Source of the DNA: Filomicrobium sp.
Lineage (GTDB): Bacteria; Pseudomonadota; Alphaproteobacteria; Rhizobiales; Hyphomicrobiaceae
Reading direction: 5' to 3'
Assembly (NCBI GenBank): GCA_029287535.1
Contig: JARFQY010000264.1
Span: forward strand, 1-64,000
Length of the DNA stretch: 64,000 nt
Shown: piece after piece, positions 27,182 through 35,756 of the stretch
Layout of the letters: each line of letters starts with the position of its first letter
Position numbering within the stretch: the stretch's first letter is position 1
Position numbers and translations under genes: made by a program
Notes under the pieces: generated by a model
What the model was told of the DNA's origin: nothing
The model's input: only the letters and a program-made list of their open reading frames with translations
Databases searched by the model: none

Positions 27182-28012
27182 ATGCTGATGATTGGCACTT
27201 TGATTGCGCTGGCTTGTATCGTCCTTGTTGTCATTGTGGGATCGCCGTTCCTGGAACGCGGACTGATGTACGCGCCGGACCCGACCTACATGAAGCCCGA
27301 ACGGGCCGGCCTAAGCGGCTTCCATGAGGAGATTTTAGAGACAGCCGACGGTGAAGAGCTGATCACCTGGTATTCGCCGGCGCAGCGTGGGCAGCCGACG
27401 CTGCTTTACATTCACGGCAACGCCGGAACGCTGGCCGATCGGGCCGAGCGGATTTCCAACTACCAGTCCCATGGACGCGGCGTGTTGATTATGAGCTACC
27501 GGGGCTATTCGGGATCCACGGGTCGCCCGTCTGAGAGGGCAAACGTATCCGATGCCGTGCTGGCCTATGATACGCTGAGAGGATGGGGCGTCGAGCCTGA
27601 GGATATCATTGTTTACGGGGAGTCGATTGGGTCGGGCATTGCGGTTCAAGTGGCAAAGCAGCGCCCCATCTCGGGGTTGGTTTTGGACGCTCCGTACACC
27701 TCAATCGTCGACGTTGCCGAGCTTCATTATCCCTATCTTCCCGGACGCCTTATGATGCGGGACCGCTATGAGACATTGCGCCACTTAAAAAAGGTGGAAG
27801 CGCCTCTACTCGTGATCCATGGCGAAATTGACCAGATAATCCCCGTTGAGATGGGTCGCAAGGTGGCGGCGAGCGCGCCAGGGCCCGCGGAAATCGTTAC
27901 GTTTCCAGAGGCGGGGCATACCGATCACTTCCTTTATGGCTCCTATGAAGCCATCAATGAGTGGATCGACAGGCGGCGCCGTCAAAGCAAGCCGATGGCG
28001 GAAGCCGGCTGA
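27182..28012 (+). CDS. Alpha/beta hydrolase, ABHD13/BEM46-like (second copy)
   Basis: A 276-aa membrane-anchored hydrolase with one N-terminal helix (LMIGTLIALACIVLVVIVG). Nucleophile elbow YGESIGSG, Asp in HGEIDQIIP and His in AGHTDHF make up the triad; IHGNAGT gives the oxyanion loop. It is a paralogue of the gene at 25553 (shared RGY-GSTG-PSE and APYT-IVDVA segments). The ATG at 27182 is preceded by GGGGG at ten bases; the ATG at 27158 is an alternative. Confidence 0.83.
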   Translation: MLMIGTLIALACIVLVVIVGSPFLERGLMYAPDPTYMKPERAGLSGFHEEILETADGEELITWYSPAQRGQPTLLYIHGNAGTLADRAERISNYQSHGRGVLIMSYRGYSGSTGRPSERANVSDAVLAYDTLRGWGVEPEDIIVYGESIGSGIAVQVAKQRPISGLVLDAPYTSIVDVAELHYPYLPGRLMMRDRYETLRHLKKVEAPLLVIHGEIDQIIPVEMGRKVAASAPGPAEIVTFPEAGHTDHFLYGSYEAINEWIDRRRRQSKPMAEAG

Positions 28013-28026
28013 GGCGAGCTGCACGC

Positions 28027-28058
28027 AAAAAAGCCGGCACAATCGCGTGCGCCGGCTT
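28027..28058 (-). terminator. Intrinsic terminator of rpsU
   Basis: On the minus strand AAGCCGGC (28058-28051) pairs with GCCGGCTT (28038-28031), followed by a T run (complement of the A tract at 28027-28032). It could also serve the hydrolase gene on the plus strand as a hairpin without T tail. Confidence 0.8.
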
Positions 28059-28095
28059 AACCCATACGGATCCCATTCCTGCCCCTGCCGGTTTA

Positions 28096-28329
28096 TTACC
28101 GGCTGCGGGTCTTGCCTTTCGAAGGCAAGAGACCTTCGCGTTGCGCGCGTTTGCGGGCGAGCTTGCGGGCGCGGCGAATGGCCTCGGCCTTTTCGCGTGC
28201 ACGCTTTTCGGATGGCTTTTCGTAGTAATTCCGGAGCTTCATCTCACGGAAGATACCCTCACGCTGCATTTTCTTCTTCAGCGCCTTAAGGGCTTGATCG
28301 ACATTGTTATCGCGAACGAGAACCTGCAC
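28096..28329 (-). CDS. rpsU: 30S ribosomal protein S21
   Basis: A 77-aa basic ribosomal protein. The core [18 protein letters not shown], then [25 protein letters not shown], is the S21 signature with the extended alphaproteobacterial C terminus. The start is GTG at 28329, in the context GGATAGGGATACGC; a longer open frame reaching 28410 lacks homology. It follows purK by 158 bp on the same strand and ends in a terminator. S21 sits near the platform of the 30S subunit and helps mRNA selection. Confidence 0.92.
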   Translation of the reverse strand: MQVLVRDNNVDQALKALKKKMQREGIFREMKLRNYYEKPSEKRAREKAEAIRRARKLARKRAQREGLLPSKGKTRSR

Positions 28330-28487
28330 GCGTATCCCTATCCTTTCGTTGAGCAGTCGCTGACAGCTATTGAAGTATGAGTCGCTGGTCAGGCCCTGGG
28401 CCCGTTCCACAGCGGTTAAACTTGTACGGATTGCGGACGGGATAACACGTCCGGGACCCGATTGTCCACTTGGTTCGAAACCACCTT

Positions 28488-29573
28488 TCAGCTCTGGGTC
28501 TTTGGGGAGACACTGGTGAAATGCCCCATTTTGCGGCCCGGGCGGGCTTCTCGCTTGCCATAGACATGGAGGCAGGTGTCTGAATCGGCCGCCAGCGCCT
28601 GCCAGTCGTTGACGTCCGCACCTATGAGATTGGTCATCACCGCGTCGACGCTGCGATCCGTTGGCGCAATTGGCCAGCCCGAAACCGCACGAATATGGTT
28701 CTCAAACTGGCAAACGGGGCAGGCATCCAGCGTCCAGTGACCGGAATTGTGGACCCGAGGCGCCATTTCGTTAACGACCAGTGGGGCCTCGGCGTCGGCG
28801 CCAACGAAGAACAACTCAACCGCAAGAACGCCTACGTAATCAAGCGCGCCGGCGATCCGCTCGGCGATCTCGACTGCCTTGCTGGCGATCGAGGAAGGCA
28901 GCGGGCTGGGCACGGTCGAGGTGGCCAGGATACCGTCGACGTGCGTGTTAATGGGGATGTCGTAGCTCACGGTATTCCCACCGAGATCCCGGACGAGAAT
29001 GACCGAGACCTCATACTCAAAGTCGACGAAGCCCTCCAAGATTGCCGGCGCGCGGCCAACCTGATCGAGTGCTGTGGCGGCGTCGGAGGGTGCCGCGATG
29101 CGCACTTGGCCTTTTCCGTCATAACCGAAGCGGCGGGTCTTCAAGAGTGCGGGCGTGCCGATTTGCTGCAAAGCATGCGTCAGGTCGGCATCGCTATCGA
29201 TGGTGGCGAAGGGGGCAACGGGCAGACCGAGGCTTGCAACGAACTGTTTCTCAACGAGACGGTCCTGAGCAACTTCAAGGGCGCGGGCGCCGGGGCGCAC
29301 CGGCTTTTCTGCGGCTGCAGCAGCGGCGGCGGCGAGCGGAACGTTTTCAAATTCGTAGGTGACGACGTCGACTTCGCGGGCCCAGGCGGCGATTGCTTTG
29401 GTATCCTCGTAGGACCCGACGGTGTGGCGGCTGGCGACATCGAATGCGGGACCGGTAGCGTCAGAGTAGATATGCACTTGCTGGCCCAACTGCGCAGCGG
29501 CGACCGCCAACATGCGGCCGAGCTGGCCACTTCCCAGAATTCCAATCACCGATCCGGGGGCAAGCGCGCTCAT
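28488..29573 (-). CDS. purK: 5-(carboxyamino)imidazole ribonucleotide synthase
   Basis: ATP-grasp enzyme (361 aa) that carboxylates AIR to N5-CAIR in purine synthesis. The N-terminal fold [20 protein letters not shown], the ATP-grasp residues around [13 protein letters not shown], and [30 protein letters not shown] with the metal-binding Glu/Asn are present. Its start lies 6 bp after purE's stop, so the two form an operon. Confidence 0.96.
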   Translation of the reverse strand: MSALAPGSVIGILGSGQLGRMLAVAAAQLGQQVHIYSDATGPAFDVASRHTVGSYEDTKAIAAWAREVDVVTYEFENVPLAAAAAAAAEKPVRPGARALEVAQDRLVEKQFVASLGLPVAPFATIDSDADLTHALQQIGTPALLKTRRFGYDGKGQVRIAAPSDAATALDQVGRAPAILEGFVDFEYEVSVILVRDLGGNTVSYDIPINTHVDGILATSTVPSPLPSSIASKAVEIAERIAGALDYVGVLAVELFFVGADAEAPLVVNEMAPRVHNSGHWTLDACPVCQFENHIRAVSGWPIAPTDRSVDAVMTNLIGADVNDWQALAADSDTCLHVYGKREARPGRKMGHFTSVSPKTQS

Positions 29574-29579
29574 AATCCT

Positions 29580-30104
29580 TCAGGTTTCGTTGTCGTCGGA
29601 AGGGAACTCCGCAACGGCTTCGGTTTGGCGCTGACGCCAATCCGCGATTCGTTGACTCAAGCCAGTGTCTTCGAGCGCTAGAATTTGTGCGGCCATGAGG
29701 GCTGCGTTGGCGGCACCGGGTTCGCCGATCGCCAGGGTGCCGACGGGGACGCCGCAGGGCATCTGAACAATCGAGTACAGGCTATCAAGACCACGCATCG
29801 ATCGTGATTTTATCGGTACGCCAAACACAGGAAGGAGTGACATTGATGCGGTCATGCCCGGAAGGTGTGCGGCGCCGCCAGCGCCGGCGATGATGACCTT
29901 CAGTCCGCGCGACTGAGCTTGCTTTGCATAATCATAGAGCCGGTCAGGCGTGCGGTGCGCTGATACAATGCGGGCTTCGTAAGGGACCAGCAACTCGTCA
30001 AGCAGGGCGGCCGCACGTTTCATCGTCGGCCAGTCGGACTGACTGCCCATAATGATGCCGACGAGGGCTTCGGCTCGACCACTTCTGGCGGCGTTTTCGC
30101 TCAT
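29580..30104 (-). CDS. purE: 5-(carboxyamino)imidazole ribonucleotide mutase
   Basis: Moves the carboxyl group of N5-CAIR to make CAIR. The 174-aa class I PurE contains [27 protein letters not shown] with the active-site His, [11 protein letters not shown], and [23 protein letters not shown] start it at 30104, where GGAG lies 5 bases upstream, rather than at the in-frame ATG at 30122. First gene of purE-purK. The 290-bp spacer before it faces a divergent CBS gene and contains a small hairpin at 30190-30207 (GGCCCG/CGGGCC). Confidence 0.95.
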   Translation of the reverse strand: MSENAARSGRAEALVGIIMGSQSDWPTMKRAAALLDELLVPYEARIVSAHRTPDRLYDYAKQAQSRGLKVIIAGAGGAAHLPGMTASMSLLPVFGVPIKSRSMRGLDSLYSIVQMPCGVPVGTLAIGEPGAANAALMAAQILALEDTGLSQRIADWRQRQTEAVAEFPSDDNET

Positions 30105-30394
30105 TCGCGCTCCGAATGGCATGAATGCAAGGACGTGAACCGGAAAGACGTTCTGTTTACTTTTGCTGGCCTGCAGCGAATCTCTTAACGGCCCGAGAAA
30201 GCGGGCCTTCTAAACGACGCGGGGGGCGGACGCAAGCGTGAAGTTTCTTGCGCAGCGGAAATATGAACGCGTTTCCATTCACTCTGGCGCGCAGACTGAA
30301 GTTGCCGAGAGCAGGTGGGATGCCTAGTGTTAGATAAGGGCGCTACCGATGAACCATAAGCGCCGACCGCGACGTCGGCGAATGGAGCCGCGTC

Positions 30395-30829
30395 ATGCTG
30401 GTCTCAGACATTCTCAAGGAGAAGGGCCACACTATTCGCACTGTGCCGCCCACCCTCACAATCGGTGAACTCTCCAATCGACTTCGCACCGAAAAAGTTG
30501 GCGCCATGATCGTCTCGATCGATGGGCGCAGCCTCGATGGTATCATCAGTGAGCGCGATATCGTTCATGGTCTTGCCGATCATGGTGCACATCTTGACTC
30601 GGTTCCCGTTGCCGAACTCTGCACCAGTGCCGTGCATACATGCCGGCCTGACGACTCGGTTGGCAAGGTCGCACGGCTGATGACGGTCAGGCGCGTGCGT
30701 CATGTGCCGGTGGTGCAAGACGACAGACTGGTCGGGATAGTCAGCATCGGCGACGTCCTGAAACATCGTCTCGTCGAGGTCCAACTGGAAGCGAATGTTC
30801 TTCGCGATGTCGCGATCGCGGTGAGATAG
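30395..30829 (+). CDS. CBS-domain protein
   Basis: A 144-aa protein made of two CBS domains (about residues 8-66 and 74-132). The pairs GAMIVSIDGRSLDGIISERDIV and RRVRHVPVVQDDRLVGIVSIGDVL show the conserved Asp of each motif. CBS pairs bind adenine nucleotides and act as regulatory modules; this one is free-standing, without an attached enzyme. It converges with the DNA ligase gene, leaving 8 bp between stops. Confidence 0.87.
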   Translation: MLVSDILKEKGHTIRTVPPTLTIGELSNRLRTEKVGAMIVSIDGRSLDGIISERDIVHGLADHGAHLDSVPVAELCTSAVHTCRPDDSVGKVARLMTVRRVRHVPVVQDDRLVGIVSIGDVLKHRLVEVQLEANVLRDVAIAVR

Positions 30830-30837
30830 GCTGGCGG

Positions 30838-32433
30838 TCAAAGCAGCGCTTTCACCGTTGCAAGCGTATCGGCTTCGTTTGCGGGCTTGTCCCATCGTAT
30901 GCGCGCGATGCGGGGGAACCGCATGGCGATACCAGATTTGTGACGGCTTGAAAGCTGGACGGCATCGAAGGCGACTTCAAGGACCAGTTTGGGTTCGACG
31001 GCGCGGACAGGCCCGAAACGGTCAGTCGTATTGTTGCGGACGAAACGATCCAGTTCCCGGAGTTCTTCGTCGGTGAAGCCCGAGTAGGCTTTGCCGACAG
31101 GAACGAGCCGCACTTCGCCCGGCTCAAGTGCCGCTGAGCTATCATCGACCCAGACGCCGAACGTGTAATCAGAGTAGTACGACGAGCGCTTGCCGGACCC
31201 GCGCTGGGCATACATCAATACGCAATCGAGGGTGAGTGGTGCGCGCTTCCACTTCCACCAATGTCCCTTGGGGCGACCGGCGATATAGGGGCTCGACTTC
31301 CGCTTGAGCATCAGGCCCTCGATACCGCTGGCACGCGTTTTGGACCAGATTTCCGACAGGGCGTGAAAGTCCGCGAATGGCACCTGTTCCGAAAGATCGG
31401 TCAGGGGTGCGGGCGCATTCGCATACCATGCCTCCAAGCGGCGCCGGCGTTCCTCAAAGGGCAATTCGCGCAGGTCGTCATCACCTTCCAGCAGCAAATC
31501 ATAGAGCCGCACGTGGGCTGGAAACTCTCGCAGTTGGCGCGCCGATACGGTTTTTCGATTCAGGCGTTGCTGCAGGTCGTTGAAGGGGGCGACTTCTTCG
31601 TCGCGCACGACCAGCAATTCTCCATCGAGTACGCAATGGCGTCCGGTGAAGGCCGACGCGATGTCTGGGAAAGCACGTGAGATGTCGTCGCCGGTTCTTG
31701 AGAACAGGCGCATATCGCCGCCTACCGCCGCGATCTGTACGCGGATGCCATCCCATTTCCATTCGGCTGCAAGGTCCGTTGGATCGAGCTGTGGCCAATC
31801 ACTGTCTTCGATCGGATGCGCAAGCATCATTGGCCGGAATACCGGTCGGCCGCCCGGATCAGGCCGGTCGGCTGTGCCATCAAGCCAGGCAAACAGGTCC
31901 AGATAAGGCGGGTCCAGCGCATGCCAGACCTCTTCGATTTCGCCGACTTCGCGGGTGAACGCCTGGGCTATGGCGGTTTTCGCTAGTCTGGCCGAAACGC
32001 CAACCCGGGGTGCGCCTCCCAAAAGTTTGAGGAGGGCGAAGCGACCCGAAATGTCGAGGCGATCGAGGGTGTTCGAAAGAAGCTTCGGAATGTCATTTCT
32101 CGAGACGGTTTCGAAGTCGGCGACGACGGCAGCGAGCGCCGGCGGGTCATAGCCTCTCACTTGTTCGGGCCAGAGCAGGGAGACGGTCTCGGCAGTGTCG
32201 CCGACGTAATCGCGGGACAAGCGATAAAGTTGCGGATCGACCGTGGCGGACAGGAGTTCCGGAAGGATGCGGCGCAGGGGTAGTGAAAACGGCAGCCCAT
32301 CGGTCAGCGCGGCAAGCGCCCAGCCTCGGTCCGGGTCCGGTGTGGTCTGAAAGTAGTGCGCCAGTAGAGCCAGCTTGCGATTGCGGCTTTGCGTGTATGC
32401 AAGATTGTCCAGAAGACGGGCGAAACGCTGCAT
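30838..32433 (-). CDS. ATP-dependent DNA ligase (exonuclease-associated type)
   Basis: A 531-aa ligase. The adenylated lysine is K226 in EWKWDGIR; the later motifs appear as FDG-type residues and ending HKSGIAMRFPRIARIRWDK, with GIEGLMLKRKSSPYIAGRP in the middle. The N-terminal ~200 residues form the DNA-binding domain. This group usually sits in a repair cassette with an MBL-fold exonuclease, a Lhr-like helicase and a phosphoesterase (PdeM). Only the exonuclease gene is adjacent here, starting upstream with a 5-bp gap. In most bacteria NAD-dependent LigA is the replicative ligase, so this one is a repair enzyme. Confidence 0.9.
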   Translation of the reverse strand: MQRFARLLDNLAYTQSRNRKLALLAHYFQTTPDPDRGWALAALTDGLPFSLPLRRILPELLSATVDPQLYRLSRDYVGDTAETVSLLWPEQVRGYDPPALAAVVADFETVSRNDIPKLLSNTLDRLDISGRFALLKLLGGAPRVGVSARLAKTAIAQAFTREVGEIEEVWHALDPPYLDLFAWLDGTADRPDPGGRPVFRPMMLAHPIEDSDWPQLDPTDLAAEWKWDGIRVQIAAVGGDMRLFSRTGDDISRAFPDIASAFTGRHCVLDGELLVVRDEEVAPFNDLQQRLNRKTVSARQLREFPAHVRLYDLLLEGDDDLRELPFEERRRRLEAWYANAPAPLTDLSEQVPFADFHALSEIWSKTRASGIEGLMLKRKSSPYIAGRPKGHWWKWKRAPLTLDCVLMYAQRGSGKRSSYYSDYTFGVWVDDSSAALEPGEVRLVPVGKAYSGFTDEELRELDRFVRNNTTDRFGPVRAVEPKLVLEVAFDAVQLSSRHKSGIAMRFPRIARIRWDKPANEADTLATVKALL

Positions 32434-32438
32434 GAGAG

Positions 32439-33491
32439 CTAGTCACCCTCGTCCTCAAATCCAACCAGGGTCAGAGCGCGGGCCGAGATGCCCATCAGCC
32501 CCAGTTGGTGGACCAGCGCATCCTCGCGGCCGTGGGTGACCCAGACCTCTTGAGCACCGGTCTGCTCGATGGTTTCGATCAGCTCCGGCCAATCCGCATG
32601 GTCGGAGACAATCAAGGGAAGCTCAACGCCGCGTTGGCGGGCGCGGCCGCGGACTCGCATCCAGCCGCTGGCGAATGCCGTTGCAGGGTCGGCAAAACGG
32701 CGGGACCAACGGTCTGCCAGAGCCGACGGCGGGCACATCACCAGCTGGCCGGCGTAGTCCCGGCGGCGAGCAGCCTTCTCGGTCTCAATGGTGCTGACGG
32801 GCCCCATCGGGATGCCGCACTGCTGGTAGAATTCCGTCAGCTGAACCAGCGCGCCATGCAGGTGGATCGTCTGGTCGAACCCCGCCTGGCGCAGTAACGC
32901 GATCATGCGCTGGCATTTGCCGAGGCCGTATACGCCCAGCATGTGGGTCCGGTCTGGCTGTTGACGAATAGCCCCTACAAGACGATGGGCCTCCCTGTCG
33001 GCGGGCTCGTGGCGGAATACGGGAAGCGCGAATGTCGCCTCGGTCACGAAGATATCGCAAGGCACGAGTTCAAATGGTTCGCAGGTGGGATCAGCAGCAC
33101 GCTTATAGTCGCCGGAAATGACGACGCGTGTCCCAGCACGTTCGATGATGATCTGCGCGGAGCCGAGAATATGCCCCGCTGGAACGAACCTGACGCTGAC
33201 GCCGTTCACCGAGTTGGTTTCGCCATAGCGGACGGTCTGGAACATGCCGGCGCAGCCGTCGCCGTAGCGTATTTTCATTATGGAGATCGTTTCGGCTGTC
33301 GCCAGCACGGCGCCGTGCCCGCTGCGGGCATGATCCGCATGTCCGTGCGTTATCAGCGCCTTATCCACAGGTTTGTTCGGATCAATGAAGAAACCACCGG
33401 GCTCGCAGAAGAGTCCCTCCGGACGTGGGTAGAGCCAACGTTCGGCAGGGTGTCGTTTGCCCAGAGGCAGCGGTCTGGAAGACGTCTGCAT
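32439..33491 (-). CDS. Ligase-associated DNA exonuclease (MBL fold)
   Basis: A 350-aa metallo-beta-lactamase-fold nuclease of the beta-CASP-like ligase-associated exonuclease group. The metal motif is ALITHGHADHARSGH (HxHxDH), followed by RFVPAGHILGSAQI and VVISGDYKRAADPTCEPF with the bridging Asp; the C-terminal part has SDHADW and WVTHGRED. I place the start at the ATG at 33491; a TTG four codons earlier is possible. It forms an operon with the ligase gene 5 bp downstream and probably processes DNA ends for it. Confidence 0.9.
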   Translation of the reverse strand: MQTSSRPLPLGKRHPAERWLYPRPEGLFCEPGGFFIDPNKPVDKALITHGHADHARSGHGAVLATAETISIMKIRYGDGCAGMFQTVRYGETNSVNGVSVRFVPAGHILGSAQIIIERAGTRVVISGDYKRAADPTCEPFELVPCDIFVTEATFALPVFRHEPADREAHRLVGAIRQQPDRTHMLGVYGLGKCQRMIALLRQAGFDQTIHLHGALVQLTEFYQQCGIPMGPVSTIETEKAARRRDYAGQLVMCPPSALADRWSRRFADPATAFASGWMRVRGRARQRGVELPLIVSDHADWPELIETIEQTGAQEVWVTHGREDALVHQLGLMGISARALTLVGFEDEGD

Positions 33492-33552
33492 TGTGGTTGG
33501 CAAACGTTGATTGATTGTGTTGCGAATTGGTCACATATGGTGTGGCAGACCC

Positions 33553-33759
33553 TCAGGCAATAATGTCCGGGGTCAGCTGATCTTCGACAGTGCGGATGCG
33601 GTCTTTCAGGGCGAGTTTTTCCTTTTTCAGCCGCTTAATCGTGAGTTGGTCAGCGGCGCCGGAAAGTTCAAGCTCCGCGATCTCCTCATCAAGCGAACGG
33701 TGGCGCTGTTGCAGCGACACCAGATCATCGCGCAATTTCTGCTCTTGCTCGCGGTCCAT
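33553..33759 (-). CDS. YdcH family (DUF465) small coiled-coil protein
   Basis: A 68-aa helical protein: two antiparallel helices with the DUF465 signature in the second (IKRLKKEKLALKDRI). YdcH proteins are short and of unknown function. It is followed by no terminator; a second, shorter YdcH gene lies divergently 259 bp away at 34019. Confidence 0.8.
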   Translation of the reverse strand: MDREQEQKLRDDLVSLQQRHRSLDEEIAELELSGAADQLTIKRLKKEKLALKDRIRTVEDQLTPDIIA

Positions 33760-34018
33760 GTGTTCTTCGTGCAGCTCTCATCCCATGCACCCGTAACTAT
33801 CGGCCTGTTCGCAGGTTTCCGCAAGTCAGGACTGAGAAGGTTGACGTCTGAATACCGCCATGAGTCACTAGGTCGCAGACGGCCAAACGGTCCGCGATGG
33901 GGCGCGTTGTGAGGGGCCTTTTAGGGTAATGACAAAATGTGAGGCCGCGGCCAATGGACATTCCGAAAATGATCTGTCACGTTTTATATGTCATGAAACC
34001 GCGAATGGAGGAGCAAGG

Positions 34019-34195
34019 ATGTCGCTTGAAGGTCATCTTGCAGAACTCACTGAGAAACACCGCCTTCTTGACGAGCAGATAGTTGAAGAGGCCGCTAGGC
34101 CCGGGTCCGATGACGTCGTCGTTCGACGGATGAAACAGGAAAAACTGAAGCTTAAAGAAGAGATTGAGCGTCTTAAACACGTGACGCGACACTAG
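34019..34195 (+). CDS. YdcH family (DUF465) small protein, second copy
   Basis: A 58-aa YdcH protein with the same two-helix pattern (LEGHLAELTEKHRLLDEQI, then VRRMKQEKLKLKEEIERLK). The ATG at 34019 is preceded by GGAGGAGCAAGG; a longer open frame from 33929 lacks this signal. Together with the gene at 33553 it forms a divergent paralogue pair around a shared spacer. Confidence 0.8.
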   Translation: MSLEGHLAELTEKHRLLDEQIVEEAARPGSDDVVVRRMKQEKLKLKEEIERLKHVTRH

Positions 34196-34210
34196 TCTCA
34201 ATCCCCTTGA

Positions 34211-34298
34211 CCGCAGCGGCCGCTCGGCCTTCACAAAAGGCTGCGGGTACCATTTTCAGGTTCATACTGGCGGATGCGCAAGCGGGCTTGCGCGTCCG
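34211..34298. terminator. Two hairpins between the convergent YdcH and GH3 genes
   Basis: The first pairs CCGCAGC (34211-34217) with GCTGCGG (34240-34246), followed within ten bases by a run of four T, and could end the plus-strand YdcH transcript. The second is a near-perfect 13-bp stem, CGGATGCGCAAGC (34271-34283) with GCTTGCGCGTCCG (34286-34298), without a T run; it could stop traffic from both sides. Confidence 0.45.
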
Positions 34299-34328
34299 GA
34301 GGTTGGCGGTCTGGCTCTTGTCCAAGAG

Positions 34329-35603
34329 CTATTCGACGCGTGCTGATCGATGTGGTGCGGGCTTGGGGATCGGCATGTCTTCCGGCCACAGTTGAGTTCG
34401 AGGCGAGAACCGCGCGGCATGTTTGTCGAGGCGTGCGCGGCTTTCGGCGAGTGCGGACTCGTTGAATTCGCCGCGCTCGTGGGCTTTCAGCATGGCGTAG
34501 AGGACGTGATAGACGAGATCGCCATCAGCGGTCAGCAAGATGATGTCGACGCCAGCTCGCAATGCGTCGACGGAGGCCTTGCCGATGCCGCCTGGACGCC
34601 GATTGATGGCCCCCATGTCGAGATCGTCGGTAATGATCAGGCCATCGTAGTCCCATTCTTCACGCAGCAGCCCCGTAATCACCGAACTTGACGCCGACGC
34701 AGGATTGTCCTTGTCGACGGCTTCCAGCTTGGCATGTCCGATCATCATGGCGGCGGGCGTGGTGGCGGTGAGGCTCCAAAAAGGGATCCAGTCGGCGGCC
34801 TCGAGTTCCTCGCGCGATTTGGTTAACGAGGCTTGGCGGATGTGGGTGTCCGTCTTGACGCCCTCCAGTCCGGGGAAGTGTTTCAAAGTGCACAGAACGC
34901 GCCAGCTGGCGAGCGCGTTGCAGTAGGTTTCAGCAGCCTCGATTATGAGATCTGGGTCATTTGAGATTGCGCGCCGGATCAGGTGTGTTCTGCGGTCCCG
35001 GCGCAGACGCTTCTTGGGCTTCAAGTCAACGACGGGCGCGAAGTTCAAATTGACGCCGAGTTCGGAAAGTCCGACGGCCTGCGTTTCGGCGAAGTTGCGG
35101 GTGATTTCCTCACGCTCTTCGGCTGTCTCGACCCGGCGCAACTTCCGGCCAAGCGATTTCTGGCGACGCAACGGAGGGGAGAGATGCGCGACCAAGCCAC
35201 CCTCCTGATCGGTCGCGATCCATAGTGGGCGGAGCGTGTTTCCCTTCGCAAGCTCCCGGAACCGCTTGAACTCCCGGGCCAGGCGTCCGCGTGAGCGCCT
35301 GCGGGCATTGCGCCGGGTGACGAACACCCCGCCGATGGCCCCGCGCTTCAGCAATGGTGTCAGCTGTCTGCCGCGATGATAGCCGATGATGACGTGGCTG
35401 CCGAATTTGCGGAGGAGATCAGGCGGCGCCGCGAGAACGGCCCGTTTCTTCGCCGCAAGCGAGACCTTCTTTTCCGAAGCGAGTGCCCACGCGGGTGCGC
35501 TGATTATCGCCAGCGCCGCAACGCAAGCGAGAATTGCAGTGGCGGCCCACTGGAAGCGTTGGCTTGGAAAAATGCCGTGGAGGCACGTTATGGGACCTTT
35601 CAA
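34329..35603 (-). CDS. Exported glycoside hydrolase family 3 protein (NagZ-like)
   Basis: A 424-aa GH3 enzyme. The family motifs are visible: IATDQEGG near residue 130, LKHFPGLEGVKTDTH near residue 245 with the Asp-His dyad, MIGHAKLEAVDKD, and IITDDLDMGAI containing the nucleophile Asp. NagZ-type enzymes remove N-acetylglucosamine from peptidoglycan fragments, usually in the cytoplasm; here a signal peptide (about residues 15-42, AATAILACVAALAIISAPAWALA) indicates export. The start is unclear: no ATG exists ahead of the signal peptide, and I favour the TTG at 35603 (GAGG nine bases upstream) over the TTG at 35612. Confidence 0.8.
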   Translation of the reverse strand: MKGPITCLHGIFPSQRFQWAATAILACVAALAIISAPAWALASEKKVSLAAKKRAVLAAPPDLLRKFGSHVIIGYHRGRQLTPLLKRGAIGGVFVTRRNARRRSRGRLAREFKRFRELAKGNTLRPLWIATDQEGGLVAHLSPPLRRQKSLGRKLRRVETAEEREEITRNFAETQAVGLSELGVNLNFAPVVDLKPKKRLRRDRRTHLIRRAISNDPDLIIEAAETYCNALASWRVLCTLKHFPGLEGVKTDTHIRQASLTKSREELEAADWIPFWSLTATTPAAMMIGHAKLEAVDKDNPASASSSVITGLLREEWDYDGLIITDDLDMGAINRRPGGIGKASVDALRAGVDIILLTADGDLVYHVLYAMLKAHERGEFNESALAESRARLDKHAARFSPRTQLWPEDMPIPKPAPHRSARVE

Positions 35604-35756
35604 GCCGGGCAACCTCAGATCCGTTGGCGATGCGTGCTGCGTGTCGTCGAATCTTCACGCGCGGAAACTAACACGTGCGGCGAGCGAAGATCTGCATTGT
35701 GTAACGCATAAGGTGTAGCAGGCTTGCTAAGGCTTGTTTAACAGCGTCGGCCCGAA

